In this document: in pieces, positions 56,075 to 64,000 of the stretch | How the letters are laid out: the number at the start of each line of letters is the position of its first letter | How positions within the stretch are numbered: position 1 is the first letter of the stretch | Assembly: GCA_042408445.1 (NCBI GenBank) | Contig: JBHORC010000007.1 | Coordinates: forward strand, 1-64,000 | DNA length: 64,000 nt | From: CF-46 sp042408445 | GTDB lineage: Bacteria > Chloroflexota > Limnocylindria > Limnocylindrales > CSP1-4 | Direction: 5' to 3' | Translations under genes and position numbers: made by a program | Notes under the pieces: model-generated | Database searches by the model: none | What the model was told of the DNA's origin: nothing | What the model saw: only the letters and a program-made list of their open reading frames with translations

Positions 56075-58378
56075 TCACGGCTTCGGGCTCGCTGACGCCC
56101 TTGCGGATGGCTTGGCGGACGCGCGGCCCGACGGGTTGGGCGAGCCGGTGACCCCGGACGGCGCGGACGACCCGGACGCCTGGCCGCCGACATCGTCCGG
56201 CACGCGCTCGAGCACCGCCGAGAGCACGGCGTTCTTCGTGGCCCACACGAGCGTCGACGGCGCGTCCGGGCCGGAACCGACGAGGACATACATGCCGCGG
56301 ACGTCCTGCCAGTCGGGGCTGCCGCCGGCGAGGCGGTACTGCTCGATGAACGTGCCCTTGGCCTTGTCGATCGCCACGACTCGGCCGCTCTGCCGATCCC
56401 AGCCGTAAAGCGCGCCGGTGCGCTTGTCCGTGCCGGAGGCAATGAGCGAGTACACCGGGGCCGGTCGGAGGAGCGTGTCGCCGTTCGGCGTGTCGCCCGT
56501 GTAGCCGGGCGGCTGGACGCTCCAGCCCTCGCTCTTGCCGCCGACGAACCGGACGATCGAGCCGCCGTCCGCGACGAAGATGTCGCCATCGATCAGGAGG
56601 TCGCTGACCTTCGAGACGTCGCGGGCCACGGCCAGCCGGTTCTGGGCGTTGACGGGGAAGCCGCTGCCGTCGCTCGCCGGCGAGTAGGCCAGGATGTTCT
56701 GTTCGGACGGATCGACGACGTACAGGTTGTACAGCCCGGCGCTCGCGTTGCGGACGAAGGTCCCGACCGCGGCGACGTCGTCACCCCAGCCGGGGGCTCC
56801 CGCGACACGGACCTTCGTCGTCGTCCCGGTTCCCTTCGTGTCGGCCGCCCGCCAGCGCCACACGACGTTCTTGTCGTCGACGATGAGCAGATCGCGCACG
56901 CCGGTCGTGATCAGGCGTGGAACGCCCTCGGTCGCCCCGGCGGCCTTCGTCTTCTGCCGGAACACCGGCGTCGCCTTCTTCGTTCGGAGGTCGATCCGGT
57001 AGACCGAGGCGCTCGCCTTGTCGAGGATGTACGGCATCCCGTCCGGGCCCAGGACGAGCTTCTGGATGTCGAGCGGCGTCTTCGAGCCGGCGAAGTTGAT
57101 GATCGTCGCGGCGCCGACGGGCACGACATGGAACAGCCGGTCGAGACCGCCGATGACCTGACCGCGGAGCGGGTCGAGGGTCGTCCGCGGCACGTTCGCC
57201 GTCTCGGCCGCCGTCACCGCCGTGTACGCGTCGGACAGCAGCCGCATCGCCTTCGCCGGGTCGCCCTCGACGAGGTCGACGCCCGGCGCGAACACCTGGG
57301 CCAGATCGGCCCGGATCGTCCGGAGCGCACCCTCGGCCGCGGTCACCGACGAGAGCGGATCGCGCACCGCACCCTGCCCACCGATCGTGTAGATCGCTCC
57401 GGCCAGCCCGCCGAGGACGACAACGAAGGCCAGGATCGCCACCGCGGCACGGCGCTGCGTCTCGCGCTTCGCTGCCGCCGGCGTCACCCGGCGGTACGCC
57501 GTTCGGCGATGGGGCATCAGGTCCTGGGCGCGACGGACCAGGCCGGCAAAGACGCCGCCGGCTGCGGTTCGGGCGCGCGCCGCCGAGGCCTGGACGGCGG
57601 CGACACCACCGGTGACGTTGTCGGCGAGCGGGATCGGCGAGCGATCCGGCGCACCGGCCAGCGGCTCCGCCGGCCGGACCGGGACGAGCGTCCGCGAGCG
57701 GTGGGTCGAGGCAACCTCCGTCGCCTCGAACGCGATCATCGCGTCGCTGCCGGAGCCGTCCGCGGCGAGGAACCGGTGGTGGAGATGCTCCATCGCGGGC
57801 TGCGGGTGGAGCGTGACCATGGCGTCCTTGAGCTCGTCCGGGCCGAGCCGGCTCATCACGTTCGGCGACACGAGCACGAGTGAGTCGCCGACCGAGATCT
57901 CGCCGCGCCACACGTCCGGCTCCAGGTCGGAGGTCGGCAGCCCGCGCTCGCGGTGCGGATCCGGCAGGGTCGAGAGGCGGGCCTGGCGGATGAGGTACGC
58001 CTCGGCTGGGCCGATCGTCGCCACGTACAGCTCGTTGTTGCGGACGACCGCGATCCCGATCCCGATCGGCCCGTTGTCGTTGACGCCGTGGAGACCGAGC
58101 CGCTCGCGCTGGTGGCCCAACCGCTTGTTCGCGGACGCGATCGCCTTCTCGATGCAGACCCGGATCCCCGCCGACTCGTCGTAGTAGTACTCGCCCCGGA
58201 TCGACTCGGCCGCGAGCTGGGTCGCCTCCTGGGCGCGCGCCGACGCGACGGTCGAGGTGACGATCAGGTACAGGTGGCCTTTCGACCGGGCGATCGCCCC
58301 GATCGTCGGCTCGACGACGACGATCGTGTCCGGCGAATCGGAGGCGCGGTCGGGCTCGGCGATCACACCGAGCTTCAT
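56075..58378 (-). CDS. Pseudo-PP2C domain, membrane helix and external beta-propeller-like protein
   Basis: The 767-residue protein has three parts. Residues 1 to about 225 follow the fold of PPM/PP2C phosphatases, but all four metal-binding motifs are lost: the ADGMGG position reads VTSTVAS, GDSRAYLI reads GPAEAYLI, CSDG reads VSPN, and GSDN reads GSDAM. After a basic linker, one membrane helix (about 305-330, AILAFVVVLGGLAGAIYTIG) leads outside. Residues about 430-710 show repeated units (PYILDKASASVYRIDL, LLIVDDKNVVWRW, LYVVDPSEQNILAYS, IFVADGGSIVRFVGG, LYGWDRQSGRVVAID) typical of a beta propeller. The tail is Ser/Pro/Ala-rich. I suggest a signalling scaffold rather than an enzyme. Start ATG 58378; a TTG at 58396 is possible. 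Confidence 0.75.
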   Translation of the reverse strand: MKLGVIAEPDRASDSPDTIVVVEPTIGAIARSKGHLYLIVTSTVASARAQEATQLAAESIRGEYYYDESAGIRVCIEKAIASANKRLGHQRERLGLHGVNDNGPIGIGIAVVRNNELYVATIGPAEAYLIRQARLSTLPDPHRERGLPTSDLEPDVWRGEISVGDSLVLVSPNVMSRLGPDELKDAMVTLHPQPAMEHLHHRFLAADGSGSDAMIAFEATEVASTHRSRTLVPVRPAEPLAGAPDRSPIPLADNVTGGVAAVQASAARARTAAGGVFAGLVRRAQDLMPHRRTAYRRVTPAAAKRETQRRAAVAILAFVVVLGGLAGAIYTIGGQGAVRDPLSSVTAAEGALRTIRADLAQVFAPGVDLVEGDPAKAMRLLSDAYTAVTAAETANVPRTTLDPLRGQVIGGLDRLFHVVPVGAATIINFAGSKTPLDIQKLVLGPDGMPYILDKASASVYRIDLRTKKATPVFRQKTKAAGATEGVPRLITTGVRDLLIVDDKNVVWRWRAADTKGTGTTTKVRVAGAPGWGDDVAAVGTFVRNASAGLYNLYVVDPSEQNILAYSPASDGSGFPVNAQNRLAVARDVSKVSDLLIDGDIFVADGGSIVRFVGGKSEGWSVQPPGYTGDTPNGDTLLRPAPVYSLIASGTDKRTGALYGWDRQSGRVVAIDKAKGTFIEQYRLAGGSPDWQDVRGMYVLVGSGPDAPSTLVWATKNAVLSAVLERVPDDVGGQASGSSAPSGVTGSPNPSGRASAKPSARASASPKP

Positions 58379-58508
58379 CTGCAGACGGACGGCCAAATCT
58401 TGGGTCTCTCGCGGCTGTGGGCACCCGGGACGGCGGGGCGGGGAACGGCGAGGCAGTCGCCCGAGTGGTCCGGGATGGACGCCCCGAGATTGGCTGGCAG
58501 GTCCCGGC

Positions 58509-58514
58509 AGTATA
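58509..58514 (-). promoter_or_regulatory. -10 element TATACT of the pseudo-PP2C gene
   Basis: TATACT on the minus strand, identical to the purH -10, in a 177-base gap downstream of the DciA-like gene. The leader to ATG 58378 would be about 124 bases. No good -35. Confidence 0.5.
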
Positions 58515-58573
58515 CGCGGCGGTTCCGGCGGGGAGACGGCTTCGCTTCGGCCCCGGTGCCCCGGTTTTCGAGC

Positions 58574-58894
58574 CTAGGCGCGGCGGGTCGGGACGACGCG
58601 GATCTCGCGTGCGCCGACCCCGGCCGGACTGGCCGCGAACGCCTTGAGGAGCTCCGGTGCGCTGAGGCGCAGCTCCTGGGCGACGATCGGCGCGTCCGCC
58701 TCGACGAACACCGTCCAGCCCTCGATCCGGACGACCCGGCAGGAGCCGGCGACCGCCGGCACGCGCTCCGCGACGAGCTGGTCGAACGTGGACATCGCGC
58801 GGGACAGCCGGAGCTCGTCCTCGAGGCCGAGGCCGCGGGCGGCGTCGGGCAGCAGGTCGCCGATGCGGACCATGGGCCGGCGTCGCGTCGTCAT
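58574..58894 (-). CDS. DciA-like DUF721 protein, probable helicase-loading factor
   Basis: The 106-residue protein matches the DUF721 family: IGDLLPDAARGLGLEDELRL at the start, then VAERVPAVAGSCRVVRIEGW and LTVxV-type strands ending APIVAQELRLSAPELLKAFA. DUF721 proteins next to recF are DciA homologues, which load the replicative helicase DnaB in bacteria without DnaC or DnaI. Position in the dnaA-dnaN-recF block and an ATGA overlap with recF support this. It lacks the long N-terminal region of some DciA proteins. Confidence 0.82.
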   Translation of the reverse strand: MTTRRRPMVRIGDLLPDAARGLGLEDELRLSRAMSTFDQLVAERVPAVAGSCRVVRIEGWTVFVEADAPIVAQELRLSAPELLKAFAASPAGVGAREIRVVPTRRA

Positions 58895-60063
58895 GGGCGT
58901 GCGGCGGCGTCCGGGCGCGCCACGGGCCGCAGGCGGGCGCCCTGCTCGGACGGCTCGACCTCCCAGGCGGTCGCGATCGCAACGAGCGCCGGGTCGAGGT
59001 CGTCCGCGGTGGTCGTCGTCACGAAGGACTGCGGCAATGCGGCGATCCGCCGCACGAGGTGGGCCCGCCGATCCGGGTCGAGCTCGGAGAACACGTCGTC
59101 GAGCAGGAGCAACGGTGGGCGTCCGTCCTGGGCGGTGAGCAGATCGAGCTCCGCGAGCTTGAACGCGAGGATCGCGGTCCGCTGCTGGCCCCGCGACGCG
59201 AAGCCCGCGAGATCGCGGCCGTCGAGGCCGAAGACGACGTCGTCGCGATGCGGGCCGATCAGGGTCGAGCCGTTCCAGATCTCCTTCTCGGCCGTCTCGC
59301 CGAGCCGGCGGGCGAGGGCGTCCCGTGGCGACTCCCCGGGGAGTGCGGGGGCGTTCGTGACGTACCCGATCGAGAGCCGGGCCGCCGCGGCCTCGTCCGG
59401 TGCGATCTCCGCGTGCGCGGCCGCGAGCGGCGCCGCAACGTCGTCCAGCAGCCGCAAACGCTCCGCGACGACGGCACTGCCCGAATCCAGGAACGAGGCG
59501 TCCCAGAACCGGAGCTCGTCGCGCGACGCCTGCTCCTCGCGGATCGCCCGAAGAAGGCTGTTCCGCTGCTGGAGCGTCCGGGTGTACGTCGCCAGCTCAT
59601 GCGCATAGGTCGCGGAGCGCTGGCTCGCGAGCTGGTCGATCGCCGCCCGACGGAGACCCGGCGAGCCGACGACGAGGAGCATCTCCTCGGGCGCGAAGAC
59701 GACGATCCGGAGGATCCCCGAGAGCCCGGTCGCCCGGCGGGCGACGCCGTTGACCCGGATCCGCTTCCGGGCGCCGCCGGCCGGGTTCGGCCGGACGAGC
59801 GCGACCTCGATCGTCTCGCGGCCCACCTCGCCCTCGACACGGGCCAGGTCACGGCTCCAGCGCACGAGCTCTGCGTCCGTCGACGTCCGATGCGACCGTC
59901 CCCAGGCGAGCAGCACGATTGCCTCGAGCAGGGTGGTCTTGCCGGCGGCGTTCGGCCCGACGATCAGCTGCGGGCCGGCTCCGAAGGCGGCTTCGAGCGT
60001 CGCGTACGAGCGGAGATCGAGGATCGATAGCCGGCCCAGGAACGAACCGGCCGTCCCCGTCAC
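58891..60063 (-). CDS. recF: RecF recombination/gap-repair ATPase
   Basis: RecF is an SMC-like ATPase that loads RecA at gaps together with RecO and RecR. The 390-residue protein has Walker A GPNAAGKTTLLEA, the signature FASRGQQRTAIL, and Walker B LLLLDDVFSELD, as well as LRSYATLEAAFGAG near the start and TLIGPHRDD. The start is GTG at 60063. It lies 59 bases after dnaN in the same direction and overlaps the DciA-like gene. Confidence 0.96.
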   Translation of the reverse strand: MTGTAGSFLGRLSILDLRSYATLEAAFGAGPQLIVGPNAAGKTTLLEAIVLLAWGRSHRTSTDAELVRWSRDLARVEGEVGRETIEVALVRPNPAGGARKRIRVNGVARRATGLSGILRIVVFAPEEMLLVVGSPGLRRAAIDQLASQRSATYAHELATYTRTLQQRNSLLRAIREEQASRDELRFWDASFLDSGSAVVAERLRLLDDVAAPLAAAHAEIAPDEAAAARLSIGYVTNAPALPGESPRDALARRLGETAEKEIWNGSTLIGPHRDDVVFGLDGRDLAGFASRGQQRTAILAFKLAELDLLTAQDGRPPLLLLDDVFSELDPDRRAHLVRRIAALPQSFVTTTTADDLDPALVAIATAWEVEPSEQGARLRPVARPDAAARP

Positions 60064-60122
60064 GGATGGATCCGGATCGCCGCGATCGGCCGGAGCGGCG
60101 CCGGGATGCGGTGGCGCGTCGG

Positions 60123-61237
60123 TCAGGACGTCGTCCTCAACGGCATGACGACGTGGACATACCGGTCGTCCCCGACCGGCTTGAACACGCCGGGAGAGAG
60201 CGGGCCGTTCAGCTCGAGGGCGAACTGGGCCGCGTCGACGTTCGTCAGGACGTCCGCAAGGAAGCGGGCGTTGAACGCGATCGTCGTCCCGTCGCCCTCG
60301 ACGCTCGCCTCGACCCGCCCGACGTGGTCACCGACCTCCGCGTTGGCGCTGACGGTGATCGCCGCGTCCCCGTCCAGGCCCACGCCGAGCTTCACGATGT
60401 TCGCCGACTCGTGGGCGATGAGCGCCGCCGGGCGGACCGCGCGGAGCAGCTCCTCGCGATCGAGGATCGCCCGGGTCGCGTGGCTGGCCGGCAGCACGGA
60501 CTGGTAGTTCGGGTACTGGCCGTCGATCAGGCGGGTCACGAGGTCGATCCCGTCGATGTGGAACAGGAGCTGGTTCCGCGAGTGGGCAAGCACGATCGAG
60601 ACGGGGTCGTCCGTGTCGGACAGGATTCGGGCGAGCTCCGTGAGGGCCCTGGCCGGGATCACGACGCTCGTCTCCTCGACCGGATCGAGGACCGTGATCC
60701 GCTTCACGGCGATCCGGTAGTTGTCGGCGGCGGCGAGCGTGAGCTGGTCGCCCTCGAAGCGGGCGAGGACGCCGGTCAGGATCGGCCGCGCCTCGTCGCT
60801 CGCCGCGGCGAACGCGGTCTCCTCCAGCGCCTGCGGAGGACCTTCTGCTCGACCCGGGTGATCGGCCGCTCGCCGGCGGTCTGGACGGTCGGGAAGTCGT
60901 CCGCGGGGATGCCCTTGATGTTCGATTCGAACCGACCGGCACGGATGTGGAGCGTCTCGTTGTCGCCGAGCTCCAGGACGATCGGCTCGCCACCCGGCAG
61001 GGAGTTGACGAGATCCGTCAGGAGACGGGCCGGCACCGAGGTCGCGCCGTCGGTCTCGATCTTGCCCGGGACCCAGTACGTGATCCCGATCTCCAGGTTC
61101 GTTGCGGTGAGCTTCAGGCCGGCATCCTCGGTCTTCAGCAGGACGTTCGTCAGGACCGGCAGGGATCGGTTCGAGACGGCGCGACTCACGACGGACAGAC
61201 CGCGCGCGAGGTTCTCCTGCATGACCGAAAGCTTCAC
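60123..61237 (-). CDS. dnaN: DNA polymerase III sliding clamp, frameshifted in this sequence
   Basis: The clamp is present in two frames. The first runs from GTG 61237 (KLSVMQENLARGLSVVSRAV) to about 60836, through ITRVEQKVLR, about 134 residues. The homology then continues in another frame (ALEETAFAAASDEARPILTG) to the stop at 60123, ending HVVMPLRTTS. The total span of 1,115 bases is one short of a multiple of three. Restoring one G in CTGCGG at 60831-60836 (CTGGCGG) would give an intact 371-residue clamp with RQALEE at the joint. dnaN is essential, so a sequencing or assembly error is more likely than a true loss. Confidence 0.9.
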
Positions 61238-61315
61238 GTCGGGTTCACTCCAAGTGACGGAGCCGGGACGATCCGGGGCGGGAACGGGGCCGCGCGGACC
61301 GGTCGGTGGGCCGTG

Positions 61316-61614
61316 GGTATCTTCTCCCTATCTTCTCATTCCGTCATCACCGTCATCATGCTGTGGACGCGGTGGACGGCCACTCGGCAGGGCTCGGGGC
61401 GGAGGCAGTGGACGAGCGACCCCGACCGGTGGACGACGACGGCCGAACCGGCCGCCGCGGCGTGGACCAGCGGTGGACCGCCGCGGGGCGCGTCGCCGCG
61501 GGCTCCGTTCCCCGGCAAACGCTCCACGGTCGTCGTGGTTCTCGCCAACGGCGGCGCGGCACATCTGTCCACAACGGGCAGCCGTTGTCCACGGATTCGC
61601 CCTGGTTGTCCACA
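61316..61614. other. Putative replication origin (oriC) with DnaA boxes
   Basis: Between dnaN and dnaA, a lower-GC, pyrimidine-rich segment with CTTCTC and GTCATCA repeats (61316-61362) could be the unwinding element. It is followed by six GTGGAC cores at 61363, 61372, 61408, 61429, 61462 and 61473, and then by three boxes in the other orientation: CTGTCCACA (61565), TTGTCCACG (61585) and TTGTCCACA (61606). The last three are 20 and 21 bp apart, and 61408 to 61429 is also 21 bp, so they are helically phased. These resemble GC-adapted DnaA boxes (TTGTCCACA). Confidence 0.75.
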
Positions 61615-62084
61615 CGAACGGCCAGCTGAACCGGTTCAGGAGCGCGCCTCGCGGAAGGTTCACGACGCCCGACTGGCGTGTCGCGGCCGTGCCGCGACCC
61701 CGCGACGTCGCGACCGGGCAGACGTCCAGCCGTGTGCCGGCCAGGTGCCTCGCCGCTCCTCGCCATCCGTTCGCCCGTAAACCGTCGGGCATGAGCACCG
61801 GTGCTGGTTGGGACGCGTAGCGAGGCTTCAGCCGTCCCGCCACCGGCTGCCGGACCTGATTCGTGCGGCGGGCCTGGATCCCGGAGCGCGACGACGGCTC
61901 CGTCGAGGTCCAGCAGCCCGGTTCCGGGGTGCTGAGCCGCCGGAATAGCATCGGCGCTCATACGGGCGGGGCGACGGCTGCGACGAGCGCACGGCGCGAC
62001 GAGCGCCGCCGGGGCACGGCGCAGGGCGCTCGCGGGCACCAGCCGAGCACCGGCCGGCCGCATGGGCCGACGCCTCAGGCCCGG
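61615..62084. other. Non-coding region between the DnaA boxes and dnaA
   Basis: No supported gene. Frames here lack recognisable domains. The region is GC-rich and I see no further close DnaA boxes. Confidence 0.5.
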
Positions 62085-63452
62085 TCAGTCGGCGTAGATC
62101 AGCTCGCGTACGGCCGCGATCTCGCGGCGCAGCTCGTCGTTCACCGCACTCTCACGGGTGATCTTGTCGCAGGCGTGGAGGACGGTCGAGTGATCGCGGC
62201 CGCCGAGCTCGGCGCCGATCCGGAGCAGTGACACGTCCGTCTCGGCCCGCATGAGGAACATCGCGATCTGGCGGGGCATGACGATCGCCTTGTCGCGCTT
62301 CTGGCCGCGGAGCTGGTCCATCTGGACGCCGTAGTAGTCCGCGACGGCCTTGGCGATCCGCTCCGGCGTCACCTGGCGCTTCTTCGGGTTGTAGAGGACG
62401 TTCGAGAGGACGGCCTGGGCGAGCTCGATCGAGATCGGCGTCGCGCCCATGCTCGCGAACGCCACGACGCGGTTCAGGGCGCCTTCGAGCTCGCGGATGT
62501 TCGAGACGACTTTCCGGGCGACGAACTCGATGACGTCCGACGTGATCGGGACCGCGCCCTCCTCAGCCTTCGCCCGGAGGATCGCGATCCGCGTCTCCAG
62601 GTCCGGCGCCGTCAGGTCCGCGATGAGCCCCCACTCGAAGCGCGACCGGAGCCGCTCCTCAAGGGTGAGGATCGCCTTCGGTGGCCGGTCCGACGACAGC
62701 ACGATCTGCTTGCCGTCCTCGTGGATCGCGTTGAACGTGTGGAAGAACTCCTCCTGGGTCCGTTCCTTGTCCGCGATGAACTGGATGTCGTCGATCAGGA
62801 GGAGGTCGATCCGGCGATACCGGGCCCGGAACTCGTCGATCTTGCCCTGCTGGATCGAGGTGATGAACTCGTTCGTGAACTTCTCGCTCGTCGCGTACAC
62901 GACCCGCTTGCGGGGGAACTTCGCGATCACCTGGCTGCCGATCGCGTGCATCAGGTGCGTCTTGCCGAGACCGACCCCGCCGTACAGGAACAGCGGGTTG
63001 TAGGCGTGGCCCGGGCGCTCGGCGACCGACAGGCTCGCGGCGTGGGCGAGGCGGTTCGCCGACCCGACGATGAAGTTGGCGAAGGTGTAGCGGGGGTTCA
63101 GGTTGGCCGAGGTGCCTTCGCCGCCGACGCGGCCGGGCTCGAGGCGGACCTGCTGCGAGGACGCGGCCGCGGTCGGCGCGCTGTCCTCCGCGACCGCGCC
63201 GGAATCCGGCGCGACGATCGCGAATTCCACCTGGACGCTGTAGCCCACGATCCGGGCGAGGGTCTGGCTGATCAGCGAGCGGTAGCGGTTCTCCAGCCAG
63301 TCCTTCGCGAAGCCGTTCGGGACGGCGATCCGGAAGCGCTGCTCGTCGACGTCGACCAGCTGCGTGTCGCGCAGCCAGGTCTCGAAGTTCGCCGGCGAGA
63401 GGGAGACCTGCAGCTCGCCGAGGGCGGCGCGCCAGACCTGCTTGGCGTCCAT
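62085..63452 (-). CDS. dnaA: Chromosomal replication initiator DnaA
   Basis: The 455-residue protein has domain I (VWRAALGELQVSLSPANFETW), a short linker, the AAA+ domain III with Walker A GGVGLGKTHLMHAIG and Walker B LLLIDDIQFI, and domain IV with the DNA-binding signature GGRDHSTVLHACDKI. It binds DnaA boxes and opens the origin. The start is the ATG at 63452; a longer frame upstream to 63794 covers the promoter and is not protein-like. It is divergent from rpmH, the usual bacterial arrangement. Confidence 0.97.
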   Translation of the reverse strand: MDAKQVWRAALGELQVSLSPANFETWLRDTQLVDVDEQRFRIAVPNGFAKDWLENRYRSLISQTLARIVGYSVQVEFAIVAPDSGAVAEDSAPTAAASSQQVRLEPGRVGGEGTSANLNPRYTFANFIVGSANRLAHAASLSVAERPGHAYNPLFLYGGVGLGKTHLMHAIGSQVIAKFPRKRVVYATSEKFTNEFITSIQQGKIDEFRARYRRIDLLLIDDIQFIADKERTQEEFFHTFNAIHEDGKQIVLSSDRPPKAILTLEERLRSRFEWGLIADLTAPDLETRIAILRAKAEEGAVPITSDVIEFVARKVVSNIRELEGALNRVVAFASMGATPISIELAQAVLSNVLYNPKKRQVTPERIAKAVADYYGVQMDQLRGQKRDKAIVMPRQIAMFLMRAETDVSLLRIGAELGGRDHSTVLHACDKITRESAVNDELRREIAAVRELIYAD

Positions 63453-63647
63453 TCGATCGATGGTGTCCCGATCCAACTGGGTTGACGATGAATCGGCCGT
63501 CCGAGCGGACCGAGCGAGGTCGCAGAACCGGGTGACGAGATGGACCCGAAGGTGCCTCGGCTGGTGCCGAGCTGACGCTCCGCGGGTCCCCGTTTCGGTA
63601 CGGCTGGGGGCCGGACCCAAGTGCATCCCGGCGCCAAGGGCCGGGTG

Positions 63648-63677
63648 AGAATAGCACCGGCGAAAAGCCGGTCGCAA
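63648..63677 (-). promoter_or_regulatory. dnaA promoter with internal inverted repeat
   Basis: On the minus strand TTGCGA (63672-63677) and TATTCT (63648-63653) are 18 bases apart. A TG one base before the -10 makes it an extended -10. The spacer contains a perfect ACCGGC-GAAAA-GCCGGT inverted repeat (63656-63672) that could be an operator. The leader is about 190 bases. Confidence 0.6.
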
Positions 63678-63689
63678 GACGATTCCGTC

Positions 63690-63706
63690 ATACTCCCCGG
63701 GGGTAT
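63690..63706. repeat. 17-bp near-palindrome between the dnaA and rpmH promoters
   Basis: ATACTCCCCGGGGGTAT pairs in seven of eight positions around its centre. It lies between the two divergent promoters and could bind a regulator. Confidence 0.45.
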
Positions 63707-63764
63707 TGCAACGCGATCCGGGTCGAACGGGGACCGCGACGGACCGGCCCGCACAGGACCGAGT

Positions 63765-63794
63765 TTGACGCCCCCGAATCACCGGCCGTATCAT
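63765..63794 (+). promoter_or_regulatory. rpmH promoter
   Basis: TTGACG (63765-63770) and TATCAT (63789-63794) are 18 bases apart. Transcription would start near 63801, giving a leader of about 100 bases before the rpmH ATG. Confidence 0.65.
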
Positions 63795-63901
63795 CCGCCG
63801 GACGTCCGCGCGGACGCCCGTTGGGCGTCTGTGCGCTCGTGTGCCTTCCGGGGTCGGATGTCGACCCGAGGCCGCAACGGAGAGGATCGCGCACAGTCCC
63901 G

Positions 63902-64000
63902 ATGAAGCAGACCTATCAGCCCAAGAAGCGGCATCGCGCGAAGGAACATGGCTTCCGCGCCCGGATGCACACGGCCTCCGGCCGCCGCATCGTCGCCGCC
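63902..64000 (+). CDS. rpmH: Ribosomal protein L34, cut by the window edge
   Basis: The first 33 codons of L34 are present: KQTYQPKKRHRAKEHGFRAR, followed by MHTASGRRIVAA, the conserved basic core of the protein. The last ten or so residues lie beyond the edge. Divergence from dnaA is the classical rpmH-dnaA arrangement. Confidence 0.95.
   Translation, partial: MKQTYQPKKRHRAKEHGFRARMHTASGRRIVAA

Noticed and set aside
60123..60707. The C-terminal dnaN frame as an independent short gene starting at 60707
   Set aside because: Homology to the clamp continues upstream of this ATG in the same frame up to the frameshift site, so it is part of dnaN.

Overview
The window is about 70% G+C by eye and almost fully coding. 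It ends at a chromosomal replication origin: rpmH (cut by the window edge), dnaA, a cluster of DnaA boxes, dnaN, recF and a DciA-like gene. Other markers are an HspR-controlled chaperone/protease block, a complete but rearranged complex I operon, class II fructose bisphosphatase, inositol-phosphate synthase and a phosphatidylinositol-mannoside-like lipid cluster. There are no rRNA or tRNA genes and no mobile elements. This fits a free-living, aerobic, high-GC bacterium. I favour a Chloroflexota lineage (Limnocylindria-like), with Actinomycetota as the alternative; this is inference from gene content, not a phylogeny.

Layout. 1-1365: GC-rich tandem repeats and a Kef-type antiporter. 1366-9869: a repeat-rich spacer, then hsp20-hspR-lon-cbpA-clpB behind a promoter overlapped by a HAIR-like HspR operator. 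9895-11559: Nudix CoA pyrophosphatase, cupin, small membrane protein. 11757-17936: purH-glpX, an S51 peptidase, folK, an unrecognised conserved protein and a MidA-type methyltransferase. 18330-33841: the nuo operon (A B C D H I/E F G' J K L M N). 33946-37901: a small membrane-anchored protein, a sortase-like protein without its cysteine, a CorA-type channel and a 14-TM MFS exporter. 38008-44647: an ArsR regulator followed by a train of 4-base overlapping genes for phosphatidylinositol/mannoside-type lipids. 44760-54609: membrane glycosyltransferases, including a giant two-enzyme fusion. 54675-58378: bifunctional nuclease, rhomboid, and a pseudo-PP2C/propeller membrane protein. 58574-64000: the origin region.

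The most unusual item is complex I. The membrane arm and NuoBCD look normal, but the electron-input module is rebuilt. There is no separate NuoE and no canonical NuoG. NuoI has one 4Fe-4S motif and is fused to the helical half of NuoE. NuoF has lost a cluster cysteine and the usual acidic NADH-site motif. In place of NuoG is an 894-residue protein joining a 2Fe-2S domain, a GltD-like FAD/NAD(P)H oxidoreductase and three 4Fe-4S motifs. I infer that electrons enter through the GltD-like flavin. A MidA/NDUFAF7-like methyltransferase, known elsewhere as a complex I assembly factor, lies just upstream.

The lipid and glycosyltransferase blocks (38081-54609) read as one envelope programme: inositol phosphate, PI-type lipid, acylation, mannosyl transfer, then polyprenyl-phosphate-sugar-dependent GT-C enzymes. 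Two caveats: dnaN carries a one-base frameshift at about 60833 that looks like a sequence error, and several start codons (TTG, GTG, leaderless) were chosen from overlaps or -10 spacing rather than Shine-Dalgarno sites.
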